A stretch of 53,080 nucleotides of DNA from Candidatus Aerophobota bacterium. GTDB lineage: Bacteria; Aerophobota; Aerophobia; Aerophobales; JAGGVN01. This document shows, one piece after another, positions 18,986 to 27,875 of this stretch. Made by a program: the position numbers and the translations under genes. The stretch lies in NCBI GenBank assembly GCA_021158005.1, contig JAGGVN010000096.1:1-53080 (forward strand), given 5' to 3'. The notes under the pieces are model-generated. The model was not told the DNA's origin. It worked only from the letters and a program-made list of their open reading frames with translations, and ran no database searches. The first letter of the stretch is position 1, and every line of letters starts with the position of its first letter.

Positions 18986-19581
18986 TGGTCATCTTCTGCC
19001 CATTTTTTTAAGACCTCTCTCGCTTTTCTTAAAGCTTTACCTCGATGGCTGATTCGATTTTTTTCTTTAAGGCTAATTTCCGCAAAAGTTTTTTTAAATC
19101 CTTTGGGCTGAAATAAGGGGTCATAACCAAATCCTTGGGATCCTCTCAGATCTTCTACAATTTTCCCTTCGCAGACTCCTTCCACCACGGCTTCTCTATT
19201 TTGGGGATCAGTGATAGCTATCACACATCTAAAGATTGCATCTCGTTTTTCCCAAGGAATTCCTTTTAAGAGAGAAAGAAGCTTTCGGTTATTATCCTCA
19301 TAAGATGCATTTCTTCCAGCAAATCGAGAAGAAAAAGCTCCCGGTATTCCCCCCAGCACCTTCACTTCTAATCCGGTGTCATCTGCTAAAGATATTTTTC
19401 CCGTAAACTTAGCGATAGTTCTTGCTTTAAGGAGGGCGTTATCTCGAAGATTGTCTCCTTCTTCTATTTTAGGAAACCCTGAAAAATCATGGAAGGTGAA
19501 GATTTTTATTTTCAGGTCTTCAAGAAGTTCTTTAATCTCCTTAATCTTATCTAAATTTTGAGTAGCTATTACCACTTCCAC
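18982..19581 (-). CDS. rdgB: XTP/dITP diphosphatase (RdgB/HAM1)
   Basis: VIATQNLDKIKEIKELL, LADDTGLEVKVLGGIPGAFSSRFAG, GFGYDPLFQP. Confidence 0.95.
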   Translation of the reverse strand: MEVVIATQNLDKIKEIKELLEDLKIKIFTFHDFSGFPKIEEGDNLRDNALLKARTIAKFTGKISLADDTGLEVKVLGGIPGAFSSRFAGRNASYEDNNRKLLSLLKGIPWEKRDAIFRCVIAITDPQNREAVVEGVCEGKIVEDLRGSQGFGYDPLFQPKGFKKTFAEISLKEKNRISHRGKALRKAREVLKKWAEDDQ

Positions 19582-20297
19582 ATACTCTCTCCTATTACTT
19601 CTTTTTGTATTTCAATAAGTTTTTTTATCCCTTTTTCAGAAAGAACGAGTAACTGTTCAAAAACTTCTCGAGAAAAAGAACTCCCTTCTCCGCTAATTTG
19701 AATTTCCACAAATTTTCCCCTTCCGGTAGCCGCTACATTCATATCTACACTTGCCTGAGAATCTTCGTAAAAAGATAAATCTAACAATTTTTCTCCTTGA
19801 TTAATTCCTACACTCACTGCCGCTAAAGAATCTTTAATAATAGAACTTCGGGTAATTCTTTTCTCCTGAAGCCACTTATCTACATCCACCAGGGCTACAA
19901 AAGCTCCGGTAATGGAAGCACATCTTGTTCCACCGTCTGCTTGAATCACATCACAATCAATCCATATAGTCCATTCTCCCAGTCTTTCTAAATCTATTAC
20001 TCCTCGTAAGGCTCTCCCTATTAATCTTTGAATTTCATAGGACCTTCCTCCCTGTTGGTTTAAATCTCGATAAATTCGCGTAGGAGTGGAATAAGGGAGC
20101 ATGCTATATTCTGCAGTAAGCCAACCCCCTCCACTTCCTCTACGAAAAGGAGGAACTCCTTTTTCTACTAAAGCACTACAAATTACTCTCGTATTCCCCA
20201 TACTTATAAGAGCAGATCCTTGAGCATATTTAAGAAAATTTCTTTCTATCACTACTTTCCTGAGCTCATCAGCATCTCGACCGTCTCTTCTTCTCAC
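19569..20297 (-). CDS. rph: Ribonuclease PH
   Basis: GSALISMGNTRVICSALVE, GGWLTAEYSMLPYSTPTR, DCDVIQADGGTRCASITGA. Confidence 0.96.
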   Translation of the reverse strand: MRRRDGRDADELRKVVIERNFLKYAQGSALISMGNTRVICSALVEKGVPPFRRGSGGGWLTAEYSMLPYSTPTRIYRDLNQQGGRSYEIQRLIGRALRGVIDLERLGEWTIWIDCDVIQADGGTRCASITGAFVALVDVDKWLQEKRITRSSIIKDSLAAVSVGINQGEKLLDLSFYEDSQASVDMNVAATGRGKFVEIQISGEGSSFSREVFEQLLVLSEKGIKKLIEIQKEVIGESMWKW

Positions 20298-20845
20298 TTA
20301 TTCCTCCATAAATTTTGATATAAATCCTCGCCTCTTGCATCTATACCTACTATAGCCGGAAAATCTTCTACCCATAATTTATAAATTGCTTCTGGCTCTA
20401 TTTCAGGAAAGGCAATTATCTCAGCTTTTTTCACTCTCCGGGATAAATAAGCTCCTGCTCCTCCTATGGTAATAAAATAAATTGCCTCGTTCTTCTTTAT
20501 CGCTTCCTTTACTTCCACAGACCTTTGTCCCTTTCCCATAACTCCTCTTAATCCCCGGGAAAGGAGAAGCGGAGTGTATTTATCCATTCGTGAACTGGTA
20601 GTAGGTCCACAGGCACCAATAACCTTCCCTCTTCCGGGCGGTGTGGGAGCGGTATAATAAATGATTTGATCATCTAAAAGAAAGGGAAGGGGTTTTTTCT
20701 CCTTTATTAATCTTACTAACTTTTTGTGAGCAGCATCCCTTGCGGTATAGATAACTCCCGTAATGAGAACTTTCTCACCCGCTTTTAATTTTATTACTTT
20801 TTCTCTTTTTAAAGGAGTAAAGAGTTTAATGAATTCCTTCCCCAA
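20294..20845 (-). CDS. Class I fumarase/tartrate dehydratase-type Fe-S hydro-lyase, beta subunit
   Basis: GVIYTARDAAHKKL, YYTAPTPPGRGKVIGACGPTTSSRMDKYTP, MGKGQRS. Confidence 0.92.
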   Translation of the reverse strand: MGKEFIKLFTPLKREKVIKLKAGEKVLITGVIYTARDAAHKKLVRLIKEKKPLPFLLDDQIIYYTAPTPPGRGKVIGACGPTTSSRMDKYTPLLLSRGLRGVMGKGQRSVEVKEAIKKNEAIYFITIGGAGAYLSRRVKKAEIIAFPEIEPEAIYKLWVEDFPAIVGIDARGEDLYQNLWRNK

Positions 20846-20846
20846 T

Positions 20847-21914
20847 TTAATTTTCTCCTTTTCTTAGAAAAGTAGGAATTTCTAAATCATTACTGCGAAA
20901 GAGTTTCAATTCTAACTCTTCCCGGTCCGATTCTTCTTCTTTTCCACTGATGAGGAGATTAAGAACAATCTCATCGGTTAGATTTTCATCTATTCCTACT
21001 CCTACAATAATATCTCCTCTTGAAGAAAGGTTATCCTTTACAAGATGAACAGTATCTTTAATCTCCGATAAACTTAAATCTTTTCCTCCCCGAATGTTAA
21101 TTATTATTGCTTCTGTTTTTTTTAAAAAATTTTCGGCATATAAAGAGAAAGAAAAGGCTTTTTTTACCGCCTGTTGAGGCGCATCTTTCCCTTTTCCTCT
21201 CCCGGTAAACACTTGAATGCGGTTCCCCTTTTTTAAAAGAGACTTAACATCTGCGAAATCAAGGTCAAGAAAACCTAATTGGTGAAAAAAATTTCCTATT
21301 CCCAAAATTACTTCTTCTAAAAATTTATCTACTTTTTCAAAACCTTCTTTTAGAGAGAGATTCTCTCCTATTTTCTTCAATAAGTTATCGTTAGGGATAA
21401 CCATTAAAGCGTCTACTATCTTCTCTAAATTCTTAAGACCTTTTTGAGCTTGATTTATTCTTTTTTTACCTTCGAAAAAGAAAGGAAGAATGGTAATTCC
21501 CCAGACTAAGCTGTCCATTTCTTTAACTAACTGAGCTACTATGGGAGAGACACCTGTTCCGGTTCCTTTTCCAAGACCAGTGATTATAATAGAAAGATCC
21601 GTATCTTTTAATACCTCCTTGAGTCTATCTTTTTCCTGAAGAGCCACTTGTTTCCCTATTTCTGGATCACCACCTGCACCCCACCCCCTGGTGATACTCT
21701 CGCCTAATTGTATCTTTTTTCTTACTTTACTCTTTTCTAATGAATTTTTATCAGTATTAAGAACAACGGATTCTATGGAAGGTAGAGAGATATTTAATCG
21801 GGAAACGATTCTACACCCTGCTCCTCCTATTCCCAGAAGCTTAATCCGCACAGAAGATTCCTTTAATATGTGTCCAGAAATTTGATTTGAAGAAGTAGAG
21901 TCTAATTCAATCAT
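20847..21914 (-). CDS. ftsZ: Cell division GTPase FtsZ, divergent
   Basis: IKLLGIGGAGCRIVSRL, LNTDKNSLEKS, GLGKGTGTGVSPIVA, VIPNDNLL, FLDLDFADVKSLL, C-terminal DLEIPTFLRK. Confidence 0.9.
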   Translation of the reverse strand: MIELDSTSSNQISGHILKESSVRIKLLGIGGAGCRIVSRLNISLPSIESVVLNTDKNSLEKSKVRKKIQLGESITRGWGAGGDPEIGKQVALQEKDRLKEVLKDTDLSIIITGLGKGTGTGVSPIVAQLVKEMDSLVWGITILPFFFEGKKRINQAQKGLKNLEKIVDALMVIPNDNLLKKIGENLSLKEGFEKVDKFLEEVILGIGNFFHQLGFLDLDFADVKSLLKKGNRIQVFTGRGKGKDAPQQAVKKAFSFSLYAENFLKKTEAIIINIRGGKDLSLSEIKDTVHLVKDNLSSRGDIIVGVGIDENLTDEIVLNLLISGKEEESDREELELKLFRSNDLEIPTFLRKGEN

Positions 21915-21957
21915 TAGAGTTTCCCTTTTAATTTAGCCAGAATTCTCTTATATTTTC

Positions 21958-22968
21958 TCAAAACTGATTCAAAAATCGAAGATCATTTTGAAAAAATAGA
22001 CGAATATCATCAACCCCGTATTTTAACATACAAATTCGCTCAACTCCCATTCCAAAAGCAAACCCCTGGTATTTTTCAGGCTCATAACCTACTTTCTTAA
22101 AAACTTCAGGATCTACCATTCCTGCTCCCAGAATTTCCAACCACCCTTTTCTTCCGCAAGTCTTGCATCCTTTTCCTTGGCAAATAACACATTGAATGTC
22201 TAAATCCAGGCTGGGTTCAGTAAAAGGGAAAAAACTTGGACGAAAACGAAGACGCGTAGTCTTACCAAACATCTGGTAGGCAAAGGAGCTAAGCACTCCC
22301 TTCAGGTCTGAGAAAGTAACTTTTTCATCTACGGCTAATCCTTCTACTTGATGAAACATAGGGAAATGAGAAGCATCGATAGCATCACGCCGGTACACTC
22401 TACCGGGCACAATTATCCGGATGGGGGGCGATTCTTTTTCCATTACCCTAATTTGGACCGGTGAGGTATGACTCCTTAAAAGATAACCTTTATTTAGATA
22501 AAAAGAATCGTATTCATTTCTTGCCGGATGATACCTGGGCATATTTAGAGCCTCAAAATTATAATATTCTGTCTCTATTTCCGGTCCTCTCACTACCCGG
22601 AAACCCATACTTACAAAGATTCTTTTAATTTTTTCGGTAGTTTGCGTAAGAGGATGAAGTTTCCCTATTCGGGGCTTTCTTCCGGGAAAAGTTACATCCA
22701 CTCGTTCTTCCACTTCCTCTTCACTGCTTATCTCTTTTCTCTTCTTATCCAGCAATTGCTGAATTTCCCTTTTAATCTCATTGGCTAATCTTCCTGCAAA
22801 AGGTCTCTCTTGAAGAGGGAGAGTGGTTATATTTTTCAATAGTTCAGTAATCTTACCCCTCTTTCTTCCCAAAAATTCAATCCGCACCTTCTCTAATTCT
22901 TCCTTATTTTTTATTCTCTCAATTTTTTCTTTAGCTTCCTGGCGAATCTTTTTAACTATCCTCTCCAA
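21958..22968 (-). CDS. pheS: Phenylalanyl-tRNA synthetase alpha subunit
   Basis: HPLTQTTEKIKRIF, LRSHTSPVQIRVM, ASHFPMFHQVEGL, GFAFGMGVERICMLKYGVDDIR. Confidence 0.96.
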   Translation of the reverse strand: MERIVKKIRQEAKEKIERIKNKEELEKVRIEFLGRKRGKITELLKNITTLPLQERPFAGRLANEIKREIQQLLDKKRKEISSEEEVEERVDVTFPGRKPRIGKLHPLTQTTEKIKRIFVSMGFRVVRGPEIETEYYNFEALNMPRYHPARNEYDSFYLNKGYLLRSHTSPVQIRVMEKESPPIRIIVPGRVYRRDAIDASHFPMFHQVEGLAVDEKVTFSDLKGVLSSFAYQMFGKTTRLRFRPSFFPFTEPSLDLDIQCVICQGKGCKTCGRKGWLEILGAGMVDPEVFKKVGYEPEKYQGFAFGMGVERICMLKYGVDDIRLFFQNDLRFLNQF

Positions 22969-22992
22969 TTTTCATTACCCTTTTATTCTGAA

Positions 22993-24510
22993 CTATTTAT
23001 TCTGTTTTTCTCTATAAATTAATCGATTTACAGCATCAATATAAGCTTTAGCACTGGCTTCAATAATATCGGTACTTACTCCTCTTCCACTGACTATCTC
23101 CTTTTCCTTCTTAATTTTTACCATAACCTCTCCTAAGGCATCTTTTCCTTCGGTAACTGCATGCAAAGAATAGTCTACCAGAGTTACTTTTACTCCCGTA
23201 ATCCTATCTATAGCCTTATAAACAGCATCAACAGGGCCATCTCCACAAGCTGCTTCCTGAAATACTTTATTTCCTTTTTTAATTCTTACTGTCGCTGTAG
23301 AAATAACCTGATTTCCGCTAATTGTATGAAGATAATCCAGAGAAAAAATTTGAGGAACCCGAAGAGCCTCCTCCTCTACTATAAAAATAAGATCCTCGTC
23401 AAAAACCTCTTTCTTCTTATCTGCCAGTCTTTTAAAAGACTTAAATGCATTCTCCAGTTCCTCTTCTTTTAAACGAAACCCCAATTTTTTTAATCTTTCT
23501 TTGAAAGCATGGCTTCCGGAAAGCTTCCCTAAAACCAGCTCTCCTTGCTCTACTCCTACTGAAGAAGGATTAATTATCTCATAAGTAGTGGTTTTTTTAA
23601 GTATGCCATCTTGATGAATTCCAGCCGCATGGCGAAAGGCATTTTTCCCTACGATAGCCTTGTTAGGCTGGACAGGAAGCCCTGTAAGACGGGATACAAG
23701 ACGACTGGTTCTATAAATTTCTGTAGTCTTTATATTTACCGAAAACCCGAAGAAATCTTCACGGGTCTTTAAAGCCATTACTACTTCTTCAAGAGAAGCA
23801 TTTCCTGCTCTTTCCCCAATTCCGTTGATAGTGCATTCTACTTGACTAACCCCGCTTTTTACAGCGCAAAGAGAATTAGCAGTAGCCATTCCTAAATCAT
23901 TATGACAATGACAACTGAGAATAGCCTTTTCTATATTAGAAACATTTTCCCTAATCTTTTTAAAAAGATCAGCAAATTCAAAGGGAACGGAATAGCCTAC
24001 AGTATCGGGAATATTAATTATTTCCGCCCCTTCCTCAATAACTGCCTCCAGGACTTTATATAAGAATGAAAACTCAGTCCGCGAAGCATCTTCCGGAGAA
24101 AATTCTATCTCGCAATTGAATTTTTTAGCTAATTTTACTCCTTCTACAGCTAATCTGAGGACTTCTTCCGGAGTCTTCTTTAACTTGTATTTCATATGAA
24201 TAGGAGAGGTAGCAATGAAAATGTGAATTCTTCCTTTTCTTGCATTTTTCAAAGCTTCTCCTGCTTTTTCTATATCTTTGGGAAGAGCTCGAGCCAGTGC
24301 ACAAATTACCGGATTCTTAATCTTTTCACTTATCTCTTTTACTGCTTCCAGATCTCCCGGGGAAGAAGCGGGAAAACCTGCCTCTATCACATCTACTTTC
24401 AATTTTTCTAATTGTTTGGCTATCTCCAGTTTTTCTTTAGTAGTAAAACCCACTCCTGGTGATTGCTCCCCATCACGAAGAGTCGTATCAAAAATATATA
24501 TTCGTCTCAT
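22993..24510 (-). CDS. leuA: 2-isopropylmalate synthase
   Basis: IFDTTLRDGEQSPGVGFTTKEKLEIAKQL, SCHCHNDLGMATANSL, INGIGERAGNASLEEVVMAL, C-terminal regulatory domain. Confidence 0.95.
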   Translation of the reverse strand: MRRIYIFDTTLRDGEQSPGVGFTTKEKLEIAKQLEKLKVDVIEAGFPASSPGDLEAVKEISEKIKNPVICALARALPKDIEKAGEALKNARKGRIHIFIATSPIHMKYKLKKTPEEVLRLAVEGVKLAKKFNCEIEFSPEDASRTEFSFLYKVLEAVIEEGAEIINIPDTVGYSVPFEFADLFKKIRENVSNIEKAILSCHCHNDLGMATANSLCAVKSGVSQVECTINGIGERAGNASLEEVVMALKTREDFFGFSVNIKTTEIYRTSRLVSRLTGLPVQPNKAIVGKNAFRHAAGIHQDGILKKTTTYEIINPSSVGVEQGELVLGKLSGSHAFKERLKKLGFRLKEEELENAFKSFKRLADKKKEVFDEDLIFIVEEEALRVPQIFSLDYLHTISGNQVISTATVRIKKGNKVFQEAACGDGPVDAVYKAIDRITGVKVTLVDYSLHAVTEGKDALGEVMVKIKKEKEIVSGRGVSTDIIEASAKAYIDAVNRLIYREKQNK

Positions 24511-24557
24511 TTAATATCCTTTTTAACCTTATCGAAAAACTTTAGCCTTTTTATAGA

Positions 24558-25700
24558 CTATTTAAGATGTTGAGGATCGGTAACTCTTTTTACCTCCTTT
24601 ATCTTTTTCTCCCGAGAAGTCTTCTTTAAACTTTCCAGAAGTTCTTCGTATTCTTCGCGATCAAGAGGAAGATCGACTGTTTTACCTTTTTTTCCGGAAA
24701 GAATAAGAGCGTTGAGGAACTCTACGCTCCATAAACCCTCTTCTCCTGGAGAGATGAGCTCTTCTCCAAAGAGAATAGCACGACAGAAATTTCGAATAAT
24801 TTCTTTATGTCCTGTTTCACATTGAGGAAGTTCTAATTTTTCTTCAATCACTTTTGGAGAAGCCCACATCTCTTTAGCAGAAAAGGTAAAATTGGAGATC
24901 GAGTCTTCCAGGGAATAAAATTTTAAAGACCCATTTTGATAAACCAATTTCCCTTTTTCGCCACAGATCTCCATAAAATTAGTAGGAGGAGCTTCATTAG
25001 TAGTAGTATAATAGTAACCCCAGGCTCCATTTGGGTATTCTAATAGAGCCATAGCTTCATCTTCAACCTCAATTTTATGAAGGTGAGTGCGCACTTTAGC
25101 CATAATTTTGCTTGGTCGTCCACCTAAAAGAAGAAAGAGGTCTATCCCATGAGGAGCTTGATTTATAACTACTCCTCCCCCTTCTCCCTTCCAGGTAGCT
25201 CGCCAGGTAGCACTATCATAATAAGCCTGAGGACGATAATTTGATTGAATAAGACAGGTTCTTCTTATTTCTCCTAATTTTCCACTTTCCACAATCTTCC
25301 TGGCTACTCTCACCTCTGGTAGAGTTCTCATTTGATACATTACCGCGAAGACTCTTTTATTCTTATGAGCAGATTCTACAAACTTATCTGCTTCTTTAAT
25401 AGATACAGCAATGGGTTTTTCCGAAAGACAATGGAAGCCTTTTTCCATTGCTGCTATTCCTACAGAAGGATGAAAATAGTGAGGAGTAGCCACCAGGACT
25501 GCATCTACAAGATTACTGTCTAAGAGCTCTTTATAATCACTAAAACCCGGAACTTTATATTCCTCCGAGACTTTTTTAGTCACTTTGGGGTCAATATCAC
25601 ACACACAAGTAAGTTCCGCCTCAGGAATTTCTTTAATCTTCATAAGATGCCCTTGACCCATTCCTCCTATTCCAATTACTCCTATTCTAATCTTTTTCAT
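24558..25700 (-). CDS. Gfo/Idh/MocA family NAD(P)-dependent oxidoreductase
   Basis: IRIGVIGIGGMGQGHLMKI, VLVATPHYFHPSVGIAAMEKGFHCLSEKPIAVSI. Confidence 0.93.
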   Translation of the reverse strand: MKKIRIGVIGIGGMGQGHLMKIKEIPEAELTCVCDIDPKVTKKVSEEYKVPGFSDYKELLDSNLVDAVLVATPHYFHPSVGIAAMEKGFHCLSEKPIAVSIKEADKFVESAHKNKRVFAVMYQMRTLPEVRVARKIVESGKLGEIRRTCLIQSNYRPQAYYDSATWRATWKGEGGGVVINQAPHGIDLFLLLGGRPSKIMAKVRTHLHKIEVEDEAMALLEYPNGAWGYYYTTTNEAPPTNFMEICGEKGKLVYQNGSLKFYSLEDSISNFTFSAKEMWASPKVIEEKLELPQCETGHKEIIRNFCRAILFGEELISPGEEGLWSVEFLNALILSGKKGKTVDLPLDREEYEELLESLKKTSREKKIKEVKRVTDPQHLK

Positions 25701-25726
25701 TGTTTTTCTCCTTTAACTCCCCAGAA

Positions 25727-25796
25727 AATTATATTTATAATTCGCTACCGCGGGTATTCCCCTGAAGAAACCCTAAGGGGATCTACTGCTCTGCGG
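25727..25796 (-). promoter_or_regulatory. Candidate structured leader/attenuator upstream of the Gfo/Idh gene
   Basis: Nested complementarity: gcgg/ccgc (25793-25796/25748-25751) enclosing tcccct/agggga (25758-25763/25776-25781), then palindrome aattat-attt-ataatt (25727-25742). Confidence 0.3.
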
Positions 25797-25900
25797 AAAG
25801 GAATGTCCGAAGTCTCTTTAATAAAATATACTTTTTCTATTATCAGGAGTCTGTCAAGAAGTTACTTCATTTATCCTCACCCCAAAATCAGTCTATAGAG

Positions 25901-27040
25901 TCAAACAACTACTATCTCTGGAGGATTAATATAGTTATGATAAGCTTCCTTTACTCTTCCTTTCCTCGCATTTCCCTTATGGAGAAAGAGACGGTAACGG
26001 AATATTAAATTTTTACCCCGAGTAAGAATATAGGAACCATCACGACGAGAATCGTTATAGTAGTAAGAGAGCGCAAAGGGATTAGCCGTCATTAGTCCAT
26101 AATTTCGCACATGCCAGTAAGTAGGATAGCGAAAATTCAGAGGATGATCAAAGATAGATAAACCTACTTCTTCTCCCTGAATAGGTCCGGAGTAGTCACA
26201 CCAGTGGGCTCTTTTTCCCCAGGTTTCTTTTTCGTACATTCCTCCGTAAGTATTCTCAATAACCCCATTTTTATCAGCGTTGATCAGGGGATTTACTCGA
26301 ATAGAAAGAATTCCTCCCTCTTTAGTATCGCCAAATTTTACATCTCCTTCTGTAGCTCGAAAATTTATTTCAAAGTCAATTATCCGAGGAATGACAAGAT
26401 TATAAATTCTTATAGTCCTCTCTTCTTCTAAGATTTTTTTTCTATCTTTATCTGTCCAATAGTTCTTAGCTTCAATTTCTCCAAAGACAGGCCCGGAAAT
26501 TATCTCTCTAAATCCTTTATGTATCTGGTATCCGTGTTTTTCTTCCTCGCTCCAGTTATCTACCCCGTTAACGTCCCCATGGGCTATCCAGCAGGAACGG
26601 TGATGAATATGGTCAAATTTTTCCGGATTTCCCGGACTTGCCGGAGCGCGAGTAAGATTTCTTCCTTCTTCATCAGTAATAGGCCATAAATATGGACGAA
26701 CAATAGATTCGTTATAATAATAACGGGAAAAAACTTTCTCACCTATCCTTATTTCTAAATTCGATTCCTTTTTGAGTATTTCTACTCCCTTATTCTCGGA
26801 GAAAACTTTCCCCTTCTGAGGAATTAAGAGGTATCTTTTTTCTTCCCCCGGAGATAAATCTTTAATTATCCAGAAGAGAAAAGTTCCCCTTCCGTTTTTT
26901 TTCATCTGCAGAGCTACTTCCTTATCTTCCTTTTCTTCTATTAATTTTGCTCTTTTTAGCTCCTCTTTTAAGAAGAGGGTAACAGGACAATTATTTCGAT
27001 AGTGCCAGCCACTTTTCACAATTATTCTCTTTTCAGCCAT
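25901..27040 (-). CDS. DUF6807 (PmoA-like) family protein
   Basis: FDHIHHRSCWIAHGDVNGVDNWSE, GDTKEGGILSIRV, WCDYSGPIQGEEVGLSIFDHPLNFRYPTYWHVRNYGLMTANPF. Confidence 0.82.
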   Translation of the reverse strand: MAEKRIIVKSGWHYRNNCPVTLFLKEELKRAKLIEEKEDKEVALQMKKNGRGTFLFWIIKDLSPGEEKRYLLIPQKGKVFSENKGVEILKKESNLEIRIGEKVFSRYYYNESIVRPYLWPITDEEGRNLTRAPASPGNPEKFDHIHHRSCWIAHGDVNGVDNWSEEEKHGYQIHKGFREIISGPVFGEIEAKNYWTDKDRKKILEEERTIRIYNLVIPRIIDFEINFRATEGDVKFGDTKEGGILSIRVNPLINADKNGVIENTYGGMYEKETWGKRAHWCDYSGPIQGEEVGLSIFDHPLNFRYPTYWHVRNYGLMTANPFALSYYYNDSRRDGSYILTRGKNLIFRYRLFLHKGNARKGRVKEAYHNYINPPEIVVV

Positions 27041-27053
27041 CTTTTTCTCCTTA

Positions 27054-27875
27054 TTACAGAAACTTTTTTAAATAAATAAGGCTGTCCTTAGCAATTTTTC
27101 TTGGTCCAGGAGAGATATCAAAAACTTCCACCGAGATGAATCCCGAGTATTTAATTTCCCTCAGAGCTTCTATTATGGGTGCAAAATCTACTCTTCCAAA
27201 TCCCGGTCCCTGACCATTAGGATCATTAGCATGAAAATGGAAAAGATAATCCTTATTTTCTTTAATTATCCGGGGAATAGGTCTTTCCTCATCACTCATT
27301 GCCTTTACATCTAAATGGAGTTTAAAATTAGGATGATTAATTTCTTTAATTAAGGAGACTGCTTCTTTAGCTGTATTAATAAAGTTAGTTTCAGATCTGG
27401 CTAAGGGCTCTATGCAAATAATAACCCCTCTTTCTTTAGCTCTTTCCGCAGACTCAATAAAAACCTCCTTTACTCTAGCTTTTGTCTCTTCATAATTTGA
27501 GTCTTTTTCTATATTCCTTTGCTTTGGTGAACCAAAGATAAGCATTCTCCCTCCTATATCTGCGCAAAAATCAATAAGAGATTTCAGATACTCAGTCGTC
27601 TTCTTCCTTATCTTTTTATCAAAGGAACTGACCGAAAGCCCCGGAGGACTGACTAAGAGCCAATGAAGACCAATCACTTCCAGCCCGTAATTCTTAGCCA
27701 GAGAACTAATCTCCTTCCTCTTCGAGAGAGGAATCTCCTCTACTGAAGAAGCTAAAGTAAAGGGAGCAAATTCTATTCCCTCATAACCAAGATTGGCAAT
27801 ATATTCCATAATATCCTTCAAAGGCCAGAATTTATTATCTTCCTTAAATGTCTCGTTACAAATCCCTAATTTCAT
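27054..27875 (-). CDS. Sugar phosphate isomerase/epimerase family TIM-barrel (AP endonuclease 2-like)
   Basis: LGYEGIEFAPFTL, CIEPLARSETNFINT, FHFHANDPNGQGPGFGRVDFAPIIEALREIKYSGFISVEVF. Confidence 0.9.
   Translation of the reverse strand: MKLGICNETFKEDNKFWPLKDIMEYIANLGYEGIEFAPFTLASSVEEIPLSKRKEISSLAKNYGLEVIGLHWLLVSPPGLSVSSFDKKIRKKTTEYLKSLIDFCADIGGRMLIFGSPKQRNIEKDSNYEETKARVKEVFIESAERAKERGVIICIEPLARSETNFINTAKEAVSLIKEINHPNFKLHLDVKAMSDEERPIPRIIKENKDYLFHFHANDPNGQGPGFGRVDFAPIIEALREIKYSGFISVEVFDISPGPRKIAKDSLIYLKKFL

Noticed and set aside
23161-24514. ORFs antisense to leuA (23161-23472, 24196-24411, 24278-24514)
   Set aside because: Complete overlap with conserved leuA; no conserved motifs.
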